Shown here piece after piece: positions 10,974 to 24,520 of a DNA stretch of 64,000 bases (its first letter is position 1; each line of letters opens with the position of its first letter). Source of the stretch: Takakia lepidozioides (Eukaryota; Streptophyta; Takakiopsida; Takakiales; Takakiaceae); assembly GCA_030704615.1 (NCBI GenBank), contig CM060733.1, positions 29,264,001 through 29,328,000 on the forward strand, written 5' to 3'. The notes beneath the pieces are model-generated. The model ran no database searches. It was not told the DNA's origin and saw nothing but the letters and a program-made list of their open reading frames with translations. A program made the translations under genes and the position numbers.

Positions 10974-12714
10974 TGATGGACATCATGATGAATATCCTCT
11001 AATCAAATCAAATACATCTAAATGGAGGGTTTTGTTTTCAAAACTATTGATGCATTGATGATTGATGATCAATATTCTCTACAATCTCTACACTTTGTGG
11101 CATCCCTTGCATCCATACACCCTCCATCATATGATGTTGCTTGGTTTAAGCAAAATAAATTAAGATTGCGAAATTAACTCATTCAATATGATAACAATAT
11201 CTTATTTGTATGGAACCCAAAAGCAGCGAGGTTCCGTATAAAAGATATGATGTGATATGCAACTCATATGAAGAATAGTCATTATATCTTTAAACACAAA
11301 TAGTTATGAGGATTACTAAATATATGCAACTTCATTTTTTTTCAAGTTCTTAATTTGGGCACAAAATCCTCGATACAATGGTTATGAATTGTACGATTTC
11401 ATACGTCAACTATATTATCACTATCAAACATACAATTTCACCGGTTTGCAACTCTATAACTCATAATTTAGAAATAATAACGATAATTAAGTCATTACTT
11501 TTAATGTTTATAAGGAATTGCACATAAAAAATTCCAAACAGAAATTTACCATGACATCTTGTAAAACAGCACTTCTTTTGTATTGAGAAATATCTCTCGA
11601 TGCATTTCCACCATAGTCCACGTGATGCTTACCTACAATATTAATTTAAAACATAGTGGAATGTAAATTATCTATTGGACTAGTAATATTACATGTCATG
11701 GATGACACTGAAGCTTTCTTTGATGAGAAGCACAACACTTGAGTTGAGGATGTTCAATATAGACATTCTGTTAGTAAAACATTTTTCCTTTTTAATAACA
11801 CTTGTTAGCCTTCACATATGGCTCCTTGGATTGTTATTTTTTCTTACACTCTTAATTCAAATTAGGGTCTTTGTCCAGTTTTTTCAAATATAATAAAATA
11901 AAAATAGCTATACTACACATGAGTTATTATATGTTTTCAAGAGAATAGTTAAATATATCATTAAATATAAATAAATATATTAATATTTGACAACCGGTAA
12001 ATTAGCTCGTAAAGTCATACATATTTTTAACGTCATGCATTAAGTAAGATTTAATGCATGCATGATCACTTGATAATTTATTAGACTATATCATGAAGAT
12101 TAAGTTATATTTCATTTTGTACTATAAATATTTTTTGAGTAATGCTTTCATAGGTGTTGAGGTGTAGTACATAATTTACAAATATATCCCATGACTTTGT
12201 ATTGTTTATGTTGGATAACTTTCTTACATTTAAAGGAATGTCTTTGTGATAATCGAATCGTCATCCACATTACTGGGTGCAAATTGAAGTCATTATAATC
12301 CAGGATCCTTCACATTTTGAGATATAATTTGTGGCAAGTAGGCAATGAGGCATGCTCTATTCAACATGAAGACACAAACAAGGCTATGACCAATATCATT
12401 GCAAGTCAAACTCCAAGGTTGTCCATTCATTTAGTTTAGTTTTATCATTCATCGTTGCTTATATATATATATTTAGTATTTTTTAGTTAATCAATAATTT
12501 ATGGGAGGATTCCAAACTGAGTAGGGTTCTTTCTGATGTCGAGTAATTTTTTAGGTGTTATTAGTTGCATGTTGCTCTTTCAATAACTCATGTGAACTCC
12601 AAATTAGATACTTTGGATCTGTCGGCAAGTTCCAGGTGTAAGAGCTCATGTAGAGTACGCATAATTTTCAACACAATGATAGGATTGAGATAGTGGTAGT
12701 CACTAGGAGCTAAC
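10974..12714. other. AT-rich stretch, no supported gene
   Basis: Short coding-like pieces occur around 11097-11260 (SLASIHPPSYDVAW in one frame), but stops follow quickly and no domain is recognised. The rest is A/T-rich with no structure I can support. Confidence 0.4.
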
Positions 12715-13251
12715 TCTTGATATGTATATATATATTTGGACTGCTTTTGTAATACATAGATGTATTGTAGATTTGTTTGTTAGTGTGTAGTGTCTTAGAA
12801 ATGTTATAATGTGGAGGTTGTAGGTTCAAGTATGCATTGTCTAATATATGTAGAACAATGTATGAACTGCCATTGGACAAAACCGGAGTCAATGGTCAAC
12901 TAGTTTTTGAAATTCAAATTCAAAATTTTCCACCTAAATTCAAATGTACCCCCTAAACTGTGATGTCTGGGGTCGCATTTACGACCCCCCGGACGTCCCT
13001 TATGTGGCATCGCAGAAAAAAACGTTTTTTTTTTTTTGGCGATGCCTGGACGTTGCAAGTCGCGCCGGTGCCGCGGCCGGGGGGTCCCGGGGGGTTTGCG
13101 ATTCCCCGACAACGCTAATTAGCGACGTTCCGGGGGCGACGTCGCAAAATGCCCTTGGCGCGCGCCTTGGGCGCCATAGAGTATTTTCATCGCTAATCGC
13201 GGCGGTTGGAGGTCGTTGGGGCATCGCTAAACCCCCCCAAACGTAGTAGTG
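12715..13251. mobile_element. Second CACTA-like terminal region (right end at 13251)
   Basis: Read inward from 13251 on the minus strand the sequence begins CACTACTACGTTTGGGGGGG and continues with GCGATG/CGTCGC motifs. The part at 12715-12975 matches 2165-2470, including the segment TGTCTTAGAAATGTTATAA, GGTTCAAGTATGC, GAGTCAATGGTCAAC and the AAATTCAAATT run. The outer 270 bp have diverged from the first copy in sequence but keep the same style of GTCGC repeats. No left end with a matching terminal repeat was found. Confidence 0.55.
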
Positions 13252-16130
13252 GCAGAAGTACTTGTGGAGAGAGCCATGTGTGTGAGTGCAGATATTTCAC
13301 AGAAAGCCAACGGTTCTGCGAGCCATGAGGAAGAAAAATGTAGAAAACATGACCTATACACGAGAGATAGCATGGTGAATGGTGTCGTGGGTTAGTACAG
13401 AGAGCACACTGTGAAGAGTGGGAACGTGAAGCTGGATCTTGATGTGTCTGAGTGTCATAGTCACGGAGAAGTATTGGCCTTGGGTCTATAGGCTGGTTGG
13501 ACTAACTAGGCGGTAGGGAGTAGATGATAAGAAGAACACTAGCCTGTGGAGAGAAGGCACCATGTAATTGATTGAAAAAGGGCACGGTCTAAGGTAATCG
13601 TGTGGGACAACCTTGAGAGGGAAAGCATTGGCACTATACGCTGCAGACTGTGAATGAACCAGAGGATCCAAGATATATATCAAAGTGTGGAGAGTCCTAG
13701 GCAAGTAGATGGAGTGTTGCGGGGAGGGACATACAAGAGCAGTGTGATGAGTACCTAATTGAGCGTTATACTATGCACAGGTTAAATGACCTAGCCCCAT
13801 ATTAGGGAGACTGGACAGTGACACAATGTACGGTAGGTAGTTGGAAACAGTTGGTCTGGAGTCCCCGCATATAGCTTCAAGGTGGGCATGTTCGGAATGC
13901 AAATGCATCTGCAGGGCGAGGGAGTGCCACATGTAGTTAGTATGCGGCACAAAACATGGTGGTAGCATATCAAGAGAGGAGAGCGTAGTATGTGAAAACA
14001 AAAGCAAGTGAATCACAGAGAGAGGAGAACGTAAAAATTGAGTGTGGCAAGAGGGTTCCCTGTAGAGCAGAGGGCATGTAGAGAGTATGCAATGTGCTTT
14101 GGGAGGTCGGCTGAGATATTTGCCTCCATGCTCAGTATCATTGCCCCAAAAACCACTCCACTAGCTGATGTGTCTACTCCTCATAGCAGGTGTTGTCCGC
14201 CACCAGTAAGTTCTAGTTGAGGGGGAAATGAGTGTGCCGTTGTTTGGATAGACCCACTCCAGAGCTAGCGAGACTGCATATCCCGAGGGAGACCGTTGAT
14301 TAGCATACACGGAGCCCCATGCTGCCCTGTGTCGGATCACAGCCGTGAAACTAAGGCCCCTAATCGTTGGTAGAACGGACAGAGTGAGGCCCAGATGGAG
14401 CGCATTTCAACCAATTGGGCTTCGTTGAGGTGTGTAAGTGTGTTGTTTGGCTAGCGGGCACTTGAGAGAGAGTACCCAATGTGTTGTAACAGTCTGTGAA
14501 TCAAGAGAGTAACGAGAGGTGCCACAAAAAGCTGTCGAATCCAAAGCAGCTGCATCTGTTACGTCTGTCTTGCAACGTGTATTCACTGCACCCATCCCAT
14601 TGGTCCTTGAGCTTCCTAGAAATTCCTCGGAGAACGCGTGTACCTGGTGCGATTTCATAACGCGGGTTACAGGCCGGGACACATGCCCAGCCAAGTCAGG
14701 GAATCGGTAGCCCATACTGATTTGTGGGTAAGCTTGCAAAGGTAGAAATGATGTATTTTGTCGATCCTTATGCTGAATAGGAGCGGGGCCATAAGGTCCC
14801 CGTCTAAGATGTTGCATTCTTCAGGCCCTTGAGAGGTAGTGTTGCTAGACATATGGGTTGAGAGCCTGGCCCACGCAAAGTATGATTCATACATTGCCAT
14901 CCCAACAGCAGATTTGTTGTAATTGCTATGCAGGTGTTGAAGTTGCTGCGGGTTGAGGGCGGGTTCAGTCGCAGGGTGGTGTAGTTGGCGGGTGAGAGAA
15001 ACATGCAGGGGGGGAAGGCTAGGGTGTCCCATCCGCTAGTTGTAACCCAGTTCTCAGCAACAATCGGGCGTGGGTCAGTGTCGACCAGATCAACTTCGTT
15101 ATCCCAGTAGCCGCTATCATCCCTCTTGAGCGTATGCACAATGAAGCCATGGAAAGGAGTTCCAGTGTTCGTTATAGTAGTACCTAAAAAGGCTAGCAGA
15201 GCTGACGCTCGTACATGGTGTGCAATGAGTTCGCTGGCCTGCGAGGTGAGAGAAATCCCAATGATAAAAATGCAGCTTGTGGTCTAGCTAGTTTGCATAG
15301 TAGGTCTGGCATCCAGGAACCAGCTCCCTCCAAATTGCGTAGCGGTTTTGCTGTTATGCGGTGGGTGGGGGACGTACATGGCAGCGCGAGGTCCATTCGG
15401 GGCCGCGCTGGCGTGCGATATGCACGAAGGGGAACAAGAGAATAATCCACGGACGAGCATCAAGAGCTTGAAGCAGCAGAGAGTGGCCCGGGATGGGCCA
15501 GGCTTCTGGGGGGTAGCTGAAGTCCCCTCCGAAAGCTTCAAAGAAGGGCTAGAGGGAGACGTACTGAATAACTTGTAGGGACTGTTGACAAGCCATTGGG
15601 AAGGGCAAGGAGACCTCCTCGCATTAGTGTCGTAGATGGAGGCAGGTGCTGTAGTAGAACTCGAGGAGATGGTCGTTTTGGAATCCTTGTGGTGAGCAGA
15701 AGTCTGTAGAATCCACTCCAAAAATACCTTGAAAGAAGCGCCATGAAGTGTCTGTAAGAAGCGTTGCGTGAGCAAGAGATGAGACGGTGCGACCGCCTCG
15801 TGGTAGCGCTGAGAGTAGAAGCTGAGGCCATGGCGGCGGCCATGGCTGAATATAGAGACCCAGGCAAATAAGCGGCACAGCCAAACTGAGGAGCTAAGAG
15901 AACCAGAGATCGGGGGATATAGCGGAACCCTATACGATTAGTCATGGCTAAAATCCCTGGTAAGATGCATACATGAGCACAACGGGAGGGCGGAGCGCCC
16001 CCCCCCCCGTGGGAATCCGGCGCCAATTTCTTGATTCGTAAGTAAGTTGAGGCTGGCACTTAAGGGTACAAGATTCGAATGGCCAGGCTGTACTTCTGTT
16101 GCAGCTCATTTGATATGTATAGAGATCACT
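13252..16130. other. Repeat-like intergenic stretch, no gene recognised
   Basis: Moderately GC-rich sequence with many overlapping open frames on both strands, none of which shows a recognisable domain. A minus-strand TGGCGCCGGATTCCC near 16008-16023 resembles some retrotransposon primer sites, but without an LTR pair I do not call an element. Confidence 0.35.
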
Positions 16131-16135
16131 TTCCC

Positions 16136-17105
16136 TTATTCCAAGCTTGTTGCTAATTCATCTTTAACATCTTCAGAGCTTGGGATGCTGATTGGTTTGG
16201 CGCTGGTTGATTCCTCCACATATTTGAGCATCACAATCTCAGTAGTTTCACAAGGATTTGCTTCATGCACGTCTTGATTGTTGTCATAATGATCTTCAAT
16301 TTGGTCTTCTGGACTTGGATGAGACTTGAATAAAGATTGAACAAGTATAGGCTCCATAGCTGCGATCTAGAAGTCACTATTGAATGCCCTGTCCAGACCT
16401 ATCTTCTTCCAACCTTTCTTCACACTCTCGTCCACGTGTGATGTGGTTCCATGCGTTGTACAACCAACAGGGTAGGTGCTATTTCAGTGTCACAAGACGG
16501 AGATCACCCTTAGGAAATTCACAAGCTTTGACTTGATTACGTTGCAGGTCCATCCATTGAACTCTCTCTTGAATGCATTCTTGAAAGGCCTTTGAATGAC
16601 CACATTTGTTGGCTGCAAGACGTCGGTACAATTAGCAGGGACGTACAATAGATATATTTGAGGATATTCCTTCACCATGTCTCTAAACTCAATACTAGTA
16701 TGTACTGACCAGAATCGATGAGCCATATCATCTTCTGTCCATTGGGTAGGCCAAGTTCTTTGCATTGTGATTTGTAGTATGGCAATAAGATCATGTCCAC
16801 AAACTGCTTGCAAGTCTGTATGGTAGACCAATGATTTTGAGTATTGGTGAAATGAAAGCCAGCGGCTAGACATTACTTTTGACCAAGAGTTGCAGGTGGA
16901 AGTGAACGAGTTGTGGTTCCATTGAAATCACTTATAACGGTAGACATTTTCCTGTAGCTACAGATGAAACAACTGCAGTAATCTGTCTTTTGTCATCTTG
17001 GCCTATCACATGAATGTGCTTAGAACCCTTGGTCACCCATGTCCTTTCACCTCCTGCAGGAACAATGTGCACCCCTGTTGGGTCCGTGTTCACAACTAGC
17101 TCAGG
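16136..17105 (-). pseudogene. Pogo/Tigger-like (Tc1/mariner) DDE transposase fossil
   Basis: From 17105 downward the minus strand reads VNTDPTGVHIVPAGG, TWVTKGSKHIHVIGQDDKRQ and ITAVVSS, the start of the DDE_1 catalytic domain of pogo-like transposases. After frame changes it continues with YVPANCTDVLQPTNVVIQRP near 16610, the usual NCTxxLQPxD segment with Asp replaced by Asn. The C-terminal part follows (KKIGLDRAFNSDF, SLFKSHPSPEDQIED, 16136-16460). Stops and shifts break it at several places. The N-terminal DNA-binding part is not seen, and no terminal repeats were identified. Confidence 0.7.
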
Positions 17106-17839
17106 TTATATAATAATTAGATAATATGCTACCCTTTGGGCCATCAAGGTCCCTTGCGCCCAATCAACTTGTAGTTTTGAAGTAGCGGTGGTGGAAACCC
17201 GGTATGACCAGTTAAGATACGTTTGTAAAAAAATCCGTATACACCGAAGGCTCACTCGAAACTTGCAAGAGCCACCAAGTTCGCTTAATAGTTGAGGTGC
17301 TCGAAGCTCGATGATGCCTTGACGAGAGAGAGAGAGAAGACTCCGGCCGAGGCCGGCATAACTAAGAGCCACTTCGCCTTGCAGCTACTGCGCATTTTCA
17401 GGGGTGGGCCAAGGCTATGTAAAAATAACCGGTGTCCCCTGTCCCCCCAGTTAACCAGTCGGGGGGGTGGTATCTGGTAGAGACGGTACGGAGTCATACC
17501 CAAGGGGAGGCCCCAAGGGGGGCACCCCATGGGTGCCTGCCGGGTATCCATGTATAGGAGGCAAGAGCAGGGTTTGTTTCGAGCTGTCTTTTGTTGGTGA
17601 TGATAGCAGTGAGAGAACGGAGGGCCGTGAGGTGTATAGCTTTGAAGCATTTATGGATGGAGATGATGGGAAGATTAAATTTATTTTGAAGTTCAAAGAT
17701 GCTGGCATTGTGGATACCCCCTTTGGTGCCGGTAGTGATGACAGTGAGGGGGCCTGTGGCCCATCCCGTCTGGCCGATAGCAAAAATGAGCGGTGCATAT
17801 TTTTGGCGTTTTTTGAGGATGGAGGAGCTGGGGAAGAGG
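17106..17839. other. Intergenic, possible continuation of LINE fossil
   Basis: Open frames exist on both strands but none has a recognised motif. The minus strand lies downstream of the LINE zinc-finger segment and may be its 3' part. A GA-rich patch lies at 17327-17340. Confidence 0.3.
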
Positions 17840-20046
17840 TCATTGCAAAATATGAATTCTAAAAAGTGTATGGTAATGGCGGGAGATGGAGCAGAGGGTG
17901 GTGGAGCGTTGATGGGGAGCCCATGGACTACGAGGATATCCGGACAGAGGCGGGAAGAGCATGTACATGATGTGTGGGGGCGACATATACAGGGGAGTAG
18001 CCACGTAGGTACCGTGTGGTTTGGGGCCGACCTTGGTAGGTGCCCGCATTGATGAGGGAGAACCTTCTAGTTTCATTACGTCATTGTAGGAGTTTGTGGA
18101 TGTGCCATACAGCGTGGTTGTGTCGTGCAATACGAAGCCCATGAATGACGGGGTGGGGGCATTGACTAAGCAGGTGGAGCTAGGTATCACGTGTGGCGTG
18201 GATGTGGGAGCACAAAGGGCAGTTTGGTGAGGGGTATATGGCTGGCCAGAAGATGTGTTTGCGTTGATAGCCCATGTACTGGGCGTATCGGAATTTAAGG
18301 GTCTGTCGTATTTGAGCGTCTGATGCAGCTTTGGTGTGCCAGGAGTGGTTGGAGAGTTTGTGGTGGAGTACATCGGAGAGGGTCCACTTTTGGATATGCA
18401 ATTTGGTATGGCTGATTTGGTCAGTTGTATATATACATATGCATATGCAGGACGTTGACTTTTAGATGACTACAACTGATGGTGTCATCAATTGAATTTG
18501 AATTACTCATTAAAACCAGAAAAAAAATATGTCATTGGATTCCTAGCTTCAATACGCACCCATAGCAACTCTCCAATCATGAATCCGATAAGAAATGACT
18601 CCGCTATGGACTTTTGAACACCGACATTGTGGACTATCACCGCAATGAATGGAATTACAATGGACTCAAGTTCTCATATGTACCATTGGTGAATTCCACT
18701 GAAATTTGGATATAAGATGGCCATTTTGGTCCACATCATAGGTGTGGTTTGAAGTGGCAAAATCATTTGTCATTTGACTCATATGGACTAATATATGTAA
18801 AACAAATAGACGTTTTTTGAAAAGTCCATAGTTCATCTTGTTTTTTGGATTTTGGGAGTCATTTTTTTTCTAGAGGTATAAAAACCTATAATCTTCAATG
18901 GCTAGGTGGCATATTGAATGTTTTTTGTAAACTCTATTTTTTAGTTTTTCATAATTTATCTAAATAAAAGACTAAAATATTTAATAAATTATATCTTTAA
19001 TATTTGGGATAGGACTCTTTACTAAACATCTTCAGTATACCATTATCTATCACTAAAAATATATTTTGGATAGTATCCTCAACTTTTATTTTTTTGGTCA
19101 TGGACTTTCATAGAACAGGATCTACCGTTTTTGGTCCACTCAACCCTGCAACTGCCCATATAAATATGTGGAGCGTTTAAGGGGTTACGGATGTATCGAG
19201 CGTCGATTGGTTGGGTTTGAGAAACATGATGTTGGTGGGTGAGCGCTAAGTAATTGGTGTTAGTTGTTTTGTAGAAGGTGATAAGGAGGCTGCGGTTGTG
19301 AGTAGGGTCGCAATCATCATGGGACCCAAAGAGGTCGTCTTTGATCTGCCAGGTGTTATCAGTTGCAGGGAAACCCCGCCCATTTTACATAGGTAATATG
19401 TGTCAACACAAGTGACGCCGTATACGTCGAGAGAGGTTTGAGTCTTGATGCCGAGAATAGCTTCAATGACGAAGGCCTCGGGGTGGTTGGGGTTGGCTAG
19501 GTAGGGGGAAAGATGGGGGGTAGGTTGTTCATGGCAATTAATGGGGACGGGGGGGGGGGGGGGGGGGGGGGGGGGTGGGGGAGAAGCGGGGGAGGGGGGG
19601 GGGGTTCGGGGAGAGGGAGCTTCGGAGAGTTATGGAAGGCCGTAAGCTGTTGTAGTATTGAGGGGGCTGGGGGTTTTGAATTATGGGAGGAGGTCTTGCT
19701 TGTTATGGGGGAAGAGTAGGCATGGTAGGTCACAGTCGAGGGTGCACAAGGCTGTCTGGTGACAAAATAAAGATCGGAGATGAAGCATGTATCTACATGT
19801 TTTGATGGTAGCACGGGAGTGTTTCAGGGTAAATTGGTTTGGAGTAAGCAGCCGGTTCCCCGTGGCAGTTGTGAGCTGGGTGAGAGTTGTAATATGACGT
19901 GCCTTAAAGTAGGCAAGGACAAGTTTTCTTTCACGGGGGTGACTGGTTTCAAATTGAGTGAAGAATGGGCTGCTGAGCCATGCGCGTTCAAGTTGAGATA
20001 TGGAGTTGGAATATCCGGGGAGGTCGGTTTGAATGCTGATTTTCAA
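17840..20046 (-). pseudogene. LINE (non-LTR retrotransposon) C-terminal fossil
   Basis: The minus strand from 20046 reads ERAWLSSPFFTQF and HPRERKLVLAYFKARHIT, the region usually found after the reverse transcriptase. A proline run created by a G-homopolymer (19549-19575) follows. The frame resumes with DNTWQIKDDLFGSHDDCDP (about 19380) and SLLITFYKTTNTNYLAL. At 18180-18401 it reads KFRYAQYMGYQRK, PNCPLCSHI, then HLLSQCPH and LRIARHNHAVW, the Cys-Cys-His-Cys terminal finger with the following RHN motif. AT-rich DNA (about 18425-19150) splits it. A TAG stands where Trp is expected before LHLLSQC. No RT core is left. Confidence 0.6.
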
Positions 20047-20516
20047 TTGTCGTAGGATAAATAACGTGCGGGCGGTGGGGGAGTGGAGGCAGGATTGGGA
20101 GTGGAGAGGTGGGAGGGAGCATAAGCCATTATATTTATACGCTATGTGTTTAAAGAGTCATCGGAAGATTAGTCCGAGACGGCCTGGGTCGTTAAGAGCC
20201 TCTATAAGTTGTGAGCTGAGGGTGTGAGCGTATGAGATGATTAGGGGGCTAGAACCGATCCCAAAACTGTCCTGGGGGAGTTCTTATGTGGCCAGAACTC
20301 ATAACATGAAAAAACAACCAGGTAGGCAGCGGGTCTCCAAGAAATGAACCTGCATTGAATGAGACATAGGGAAAACAGTCCAGAGATCCAACCCTTAAAA
20401 AATGCGTGCAGTGACGCACTCAATTTTGGAGGGTCATAAAGGTAGAAGGTGAACCTGCTTAGTTCAAATGACCCACCTGTACAGGACCCTTTTCATGGCT
20501 CCCTCGGCTCCGAACT

Positions 20517-20804
20517 GCTACTCGAACTCTTTTGTGCGGGATATGCCCCCCTCCCTGGCAAACTCTTTGAAGAAACAGTTACTCCACGCTGTCGCCTTCC
20601 ACTGTCTCAAGTAATCCTCCAGAGTATCTTCGGGCAAGGTCATCGTCATCTTGTAAACATTTAGCTGCTTCTCCAGCACCTGGTTCGCACGAGCTTCAAT
20701 CTGTCAAGAGACACAATCCTCAATGCTAGGGAAGATCCTTCTGTAAATTCAAGGTAAGACAGTCCACAAGATTACCTGGCTCCAGTACGTGGCTGCCATG
20801 TATC
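20517..20804 (-). CDS. Small two-exon open reading frame, function unknown
   Basis: On the minus strand a short exon (about 20781-20804, MAATYWSQ) ends at GTAATC. A TCTTGACAG acceptor precedes exon 2 (about 20517-20709), which reads IEARANQVLEKQLNVYK, TMTLPEDTLEDYL, FKEFAREGGISRTKEFE, then TAG. Phases agree. The product would be about 70 residues, helical and charged. It is vaguely like the gene at 25.4-26.2 kb (TLP-x-TLE-x-YL), but I do not recognise a family. It could be an exon pair of a larger broken gene. Confidence 0.3.
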
Positions 20805-20949
20805 AGATCGCTGAAGGGCCTGATGTGGCCAGTGTTTTCGTCTCTTTCCCCCTTTGGGAAGCAATTTTCAGAATATGGGTGAGCTACTAGGGAACGATTA
20901 ATGTTGTGAAAAATCAAAGTTGACAAAGATGTGGATGATATGTAGAGAA

Positions 20950-22184
20950 TGTGGTAGTGTCGAGGTTGGATGATTCATCATTGATTGCTTATACTTGACA
21001 ACTTAGTATGGACACCCTCATCCTCTTAAATTTGACTAATAGTTGTTTATTACAGTGAATTTGGAAGTGAAAATATCAAATAATAACACGAAAACTTTTG
21101 TAACTTGTAGGAGGGCAAAACTCATTGATTGAACATGATGTTACAGGTTTCAAATTCATATATATGATCCAAACTTTGGTCTCAGGGAAAGATTATAAAT
21201 ATATTAAATGCCCCACGTTGACGTGATGATTATCGCAATATGTAGCGAGACAAGACTATTGGCACAATAGCCTTCTTGAGCACATATAATTGAAATGTTT
21301 ATTGATCCCAAATCTAGCTATAGTTTATATTTCAAGCTTTCCAAAAGACACTTCTATGGATATTCAAATCATGAACCTGGATCAAATTACTATATTTTTA
21401 CCTCTCTAATTATAAATAACTTATACAACTGTGATGGTCTCATCAAGGTGCAAAGATTTTCAATCAGAATGATTAAACTAAGATCTATGTGAAAGCAACA
21501 TTGTAGCCCATAGAAATGCATGCTTATGTAGGTAACCCTCAATAAAGTTGATGTCTTGCACCTAAGCATTGTGCTACAACGTATATCATTGTCCAACCAT
21601 CCTTCATACCATACAATCCTAGAAAGTTATGCCACAATCATCATTTTAGCTGGTGGCTACATCCCTAAAACATGTATCAACCTTATTGGATCCCTGTTAT
21701 GTCCCTCGTTGCACACTTCTTAAAATCTGAAGTCTATGCTCAAGAGGTCGAGTGCAAAGAGAGCCTCATGATTAGTCATTTAATTGTAATCCATGATCTT
21801 CTGTTGTTGACTAGCAATAACATCTTGATAGGGCCAGGGCATTAGGCTCACCCTCAGGATCAGCCTCAATGGAAACCCAAAAGTAAGAGAGCTCATATTC
21901 TGTCAGTTACCAACACAATTCCATCAGTGACGAAGGTCAACGAAGGTGAACAAGAACATTTCAATCTGCCCAATGAACCTGCCTGAAAAAATAAATTAGA
22001 GTTTGAAATTGATAATAAGATCACATTCCAAAAAGCAAAAATATATATATTTTTCACCAGCATCCCTGGACATTTCCATAGCATACGATAATCCAAGCTA
22101 GAGATTAAAATGGCTAAAAAACATGCAAAATTCTTCCACGTTCGTGCATAATTCTTCCACGTTAGAAATCCATATATAATGTTG

Positions 22185-22230
<46 letters not shown>

Positions 22231-24520
22231 CCGACATCCGTTTATTTTGTTTTTACCTTTATGTTCTCCCGCTCAGCCTCCACCTTCGACAGCCAAAGGT
22301 GGCGTGTCAGTACAATCCCGTGTCATTTTTCATTATTGTTTCTCACAAATCCAAGCATACAATTATGGGCAGCCCGAGAAAAATATTATATTGCCACGTG
22401 GTCGCCGTTTCCGCATCCACGTCACACTGAGGCTGATGACTGATGGCTGATAGCTGATAGAATAGAAAATCCCCAAAAGTAATACACTCCAGCTTTACAA
22501 AGTTGTCGTCAGAAATTTTCATTACTTAAAGGTTATTCAATTTTTCCCTTGTCTGCAAATGAGTACTGGCACAAATCGTATTAGATATCTCAGATTGACC
22601 ACTGGCTGACCATCTCTATTTCATTTTTGGCACATCCAGTACCTTTGCTCTCTTTTCTTTGGCCCCCTCTTTAATTATGCATAAGTTTTCAAGTTAACAA
22701 GAGCATATCAGTAGCTCTGTAGCAATACTTTGTACCACTAGCTCAACGTTCAAGTTCTAGGCCTTTAACCTTATTAGTCTTCAACGAGTATCCATGACAT
22801 TGGACTTCCACTAGCTAGATGTTCAATTCATTATTAATAATGTGAATGCCATGGCGAAACAACTAGATCACTTAAGTCTTATGGTGCTACTTAACTCCGA
22901 ATGGCTATTGCCTTTTGATCATGGGAAGGTAATCACATTTGTGACATCTAACATGTGATTTGCCTTTACCATTGTGCTAAATGTTGGTTGTTAGGTTCAT
23001 TGTTAGTCCTAGAACTACACGTTGCTTCCCATTTTTCTACTAGTGACGACTTCTAAGAGCAATGTTCATCTTGATAAGTTATGTAGCGTGCTTAGAACTT
23101 CTAGTGAAAATGAGACTGCCGACCACAAAGAGCAAAGACAAGCCACGTTGAAAGGAAGAGAGAGATAGGGCTAATCATGTCAAGACTAGTAAAGAATTAG
23201 TTTGATGTTTTATTTTTTGTCTTAAGAGTGGAAAGACCTAACCCTAGAGAGCTAACCATGCAATGGGATCTCTAAGTAGGGTGTGGGTTCTCTTTTTGTT
23301 GGCCACTAGGCCTTATTTTCATGTGTGAAGCTAACTAAGCATGCGAGAGAAGCCAACCCACTAACATTTGGGTAGATGCTTGCATGAAGCTTGGTGGGAA
23401 ACCTTCTTTATATTTTTATTTTTCTTGAAGCAAGTGGAGAAGCAAGGTGGAAGAGCTAGAAAAGTTTTGATGTTTTTTTCAAGTATATTTTGTCACTGGA
23501 ATTTTATTTTTCATGCATAACTAATTTACAGGTCAGAAATCTGATCTAATGTGGCCTCCCTGGCTTGGTTAAGCCATGGAGGACCATAGCTAACCTTTGG
23601 GGAGGGTAGGCTAGCCCATTTGCGGTTAGCTTTGTATTATTTTCTTGTTTTTTTTAGGTGAAGGCAAAAAAGCTATGGATTCATGACAGGGTTCCCAAAA
23701 GTGAAGCGCCATAAAGGGGATACCATGGCTATAGCCAAAGGATGGCTAATGATGTGAAGCGGGCTGCAGGCCCCATGTACCTTGAGGCGTTGACCACCCC
23801 AACCCCTAAGCTGCTCGACAACAGCCGCGCAGGGGGGGGGGGGGTGGGGTGGGGTAGGCCGTGTTTGCCACTTAAGTTATTCCTGGCTGTACCCAACGGT
23901 CCGTTGCTTTACCCGCGCTGCCGCGACCAACGGTCCGTCGCCTCGTCCTACTGTGCCTCGCCACACGTGGCCCTGCGCGGGTCTGCGACCAGCGGGCAAA
24001 AGGGATGGGACCGACTAGCGGATAATAGCTTAAGGGGGGGGCGGGGGGGGGGGTCTTAGGTAGAAAAATACATTGTGAATGGTTTTTGTCTTGGTCAATC
24101 GAGGAAGTTTTGATATGTTGTCCTCTTAGCGGCTGGGTCGGAAATTAGAATAGAGGGTTGAGGGCCCCGAGGCCTTCGTTTTGGTATGTCATAGGTGGTC
24201 AGATGGGGAATCGGCCGCTCGGCTCACACCGAGACACCTTGCTCACGAAAGCGGACGAGAAGTAAAAAGCTTTTGGGAGGGGTAGAAGGGGGTTTGGAGT
24301 GGGAGAGGGAGTTATATCTGTTTGCACCCAGTCTTAAAATGCACTTAGGAAGGTGGAGGAACCAACAGTGGACCCACCAAGATATATTATTCATATGTGA
24401 GAAGCGTTTTTTGAGGAATGGGGAAGAGTGGATGGTTAGCCATGGATGGATGAGGGACGGATGAGATTAACAATATTTTATCCATAGGATGGATGAACGG
24501 TGGATGAAAAGATGATGAGG
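20950..24520. other. Intergenic stretch with homopolymers, no gene recognised
   Basis: It contains a 44-base T-run (22187-22230), possibly the A-tail of a minus-strand retroposon, and a G-rich run at 23831-23858. The parts 21540-21900 and 22740-22860 are similar to 58880-59200, so they are pieces of a dispersed repeat. No coding region can be supported. Confidence 0.4.

Noticed and set aside
7742-13251. A 5.5-kb CACTA element from CACTACAC at 7742 to the end at 13251
   Set aside because: Beyond CACTAC the two ends do not match, the flanking 3-bp sequences differ, and no CACTA transposase lies between.
16008-16023. Primer binding site of another LTR element (TGGCGCCGG...)
   Set aside because: No LTR edge, coding region or second LTR could be found around it.
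19497-19814. Proline-rich protein
   Set aside because: The proline run comes from a C/G homopolymer inside a LINE fossil.
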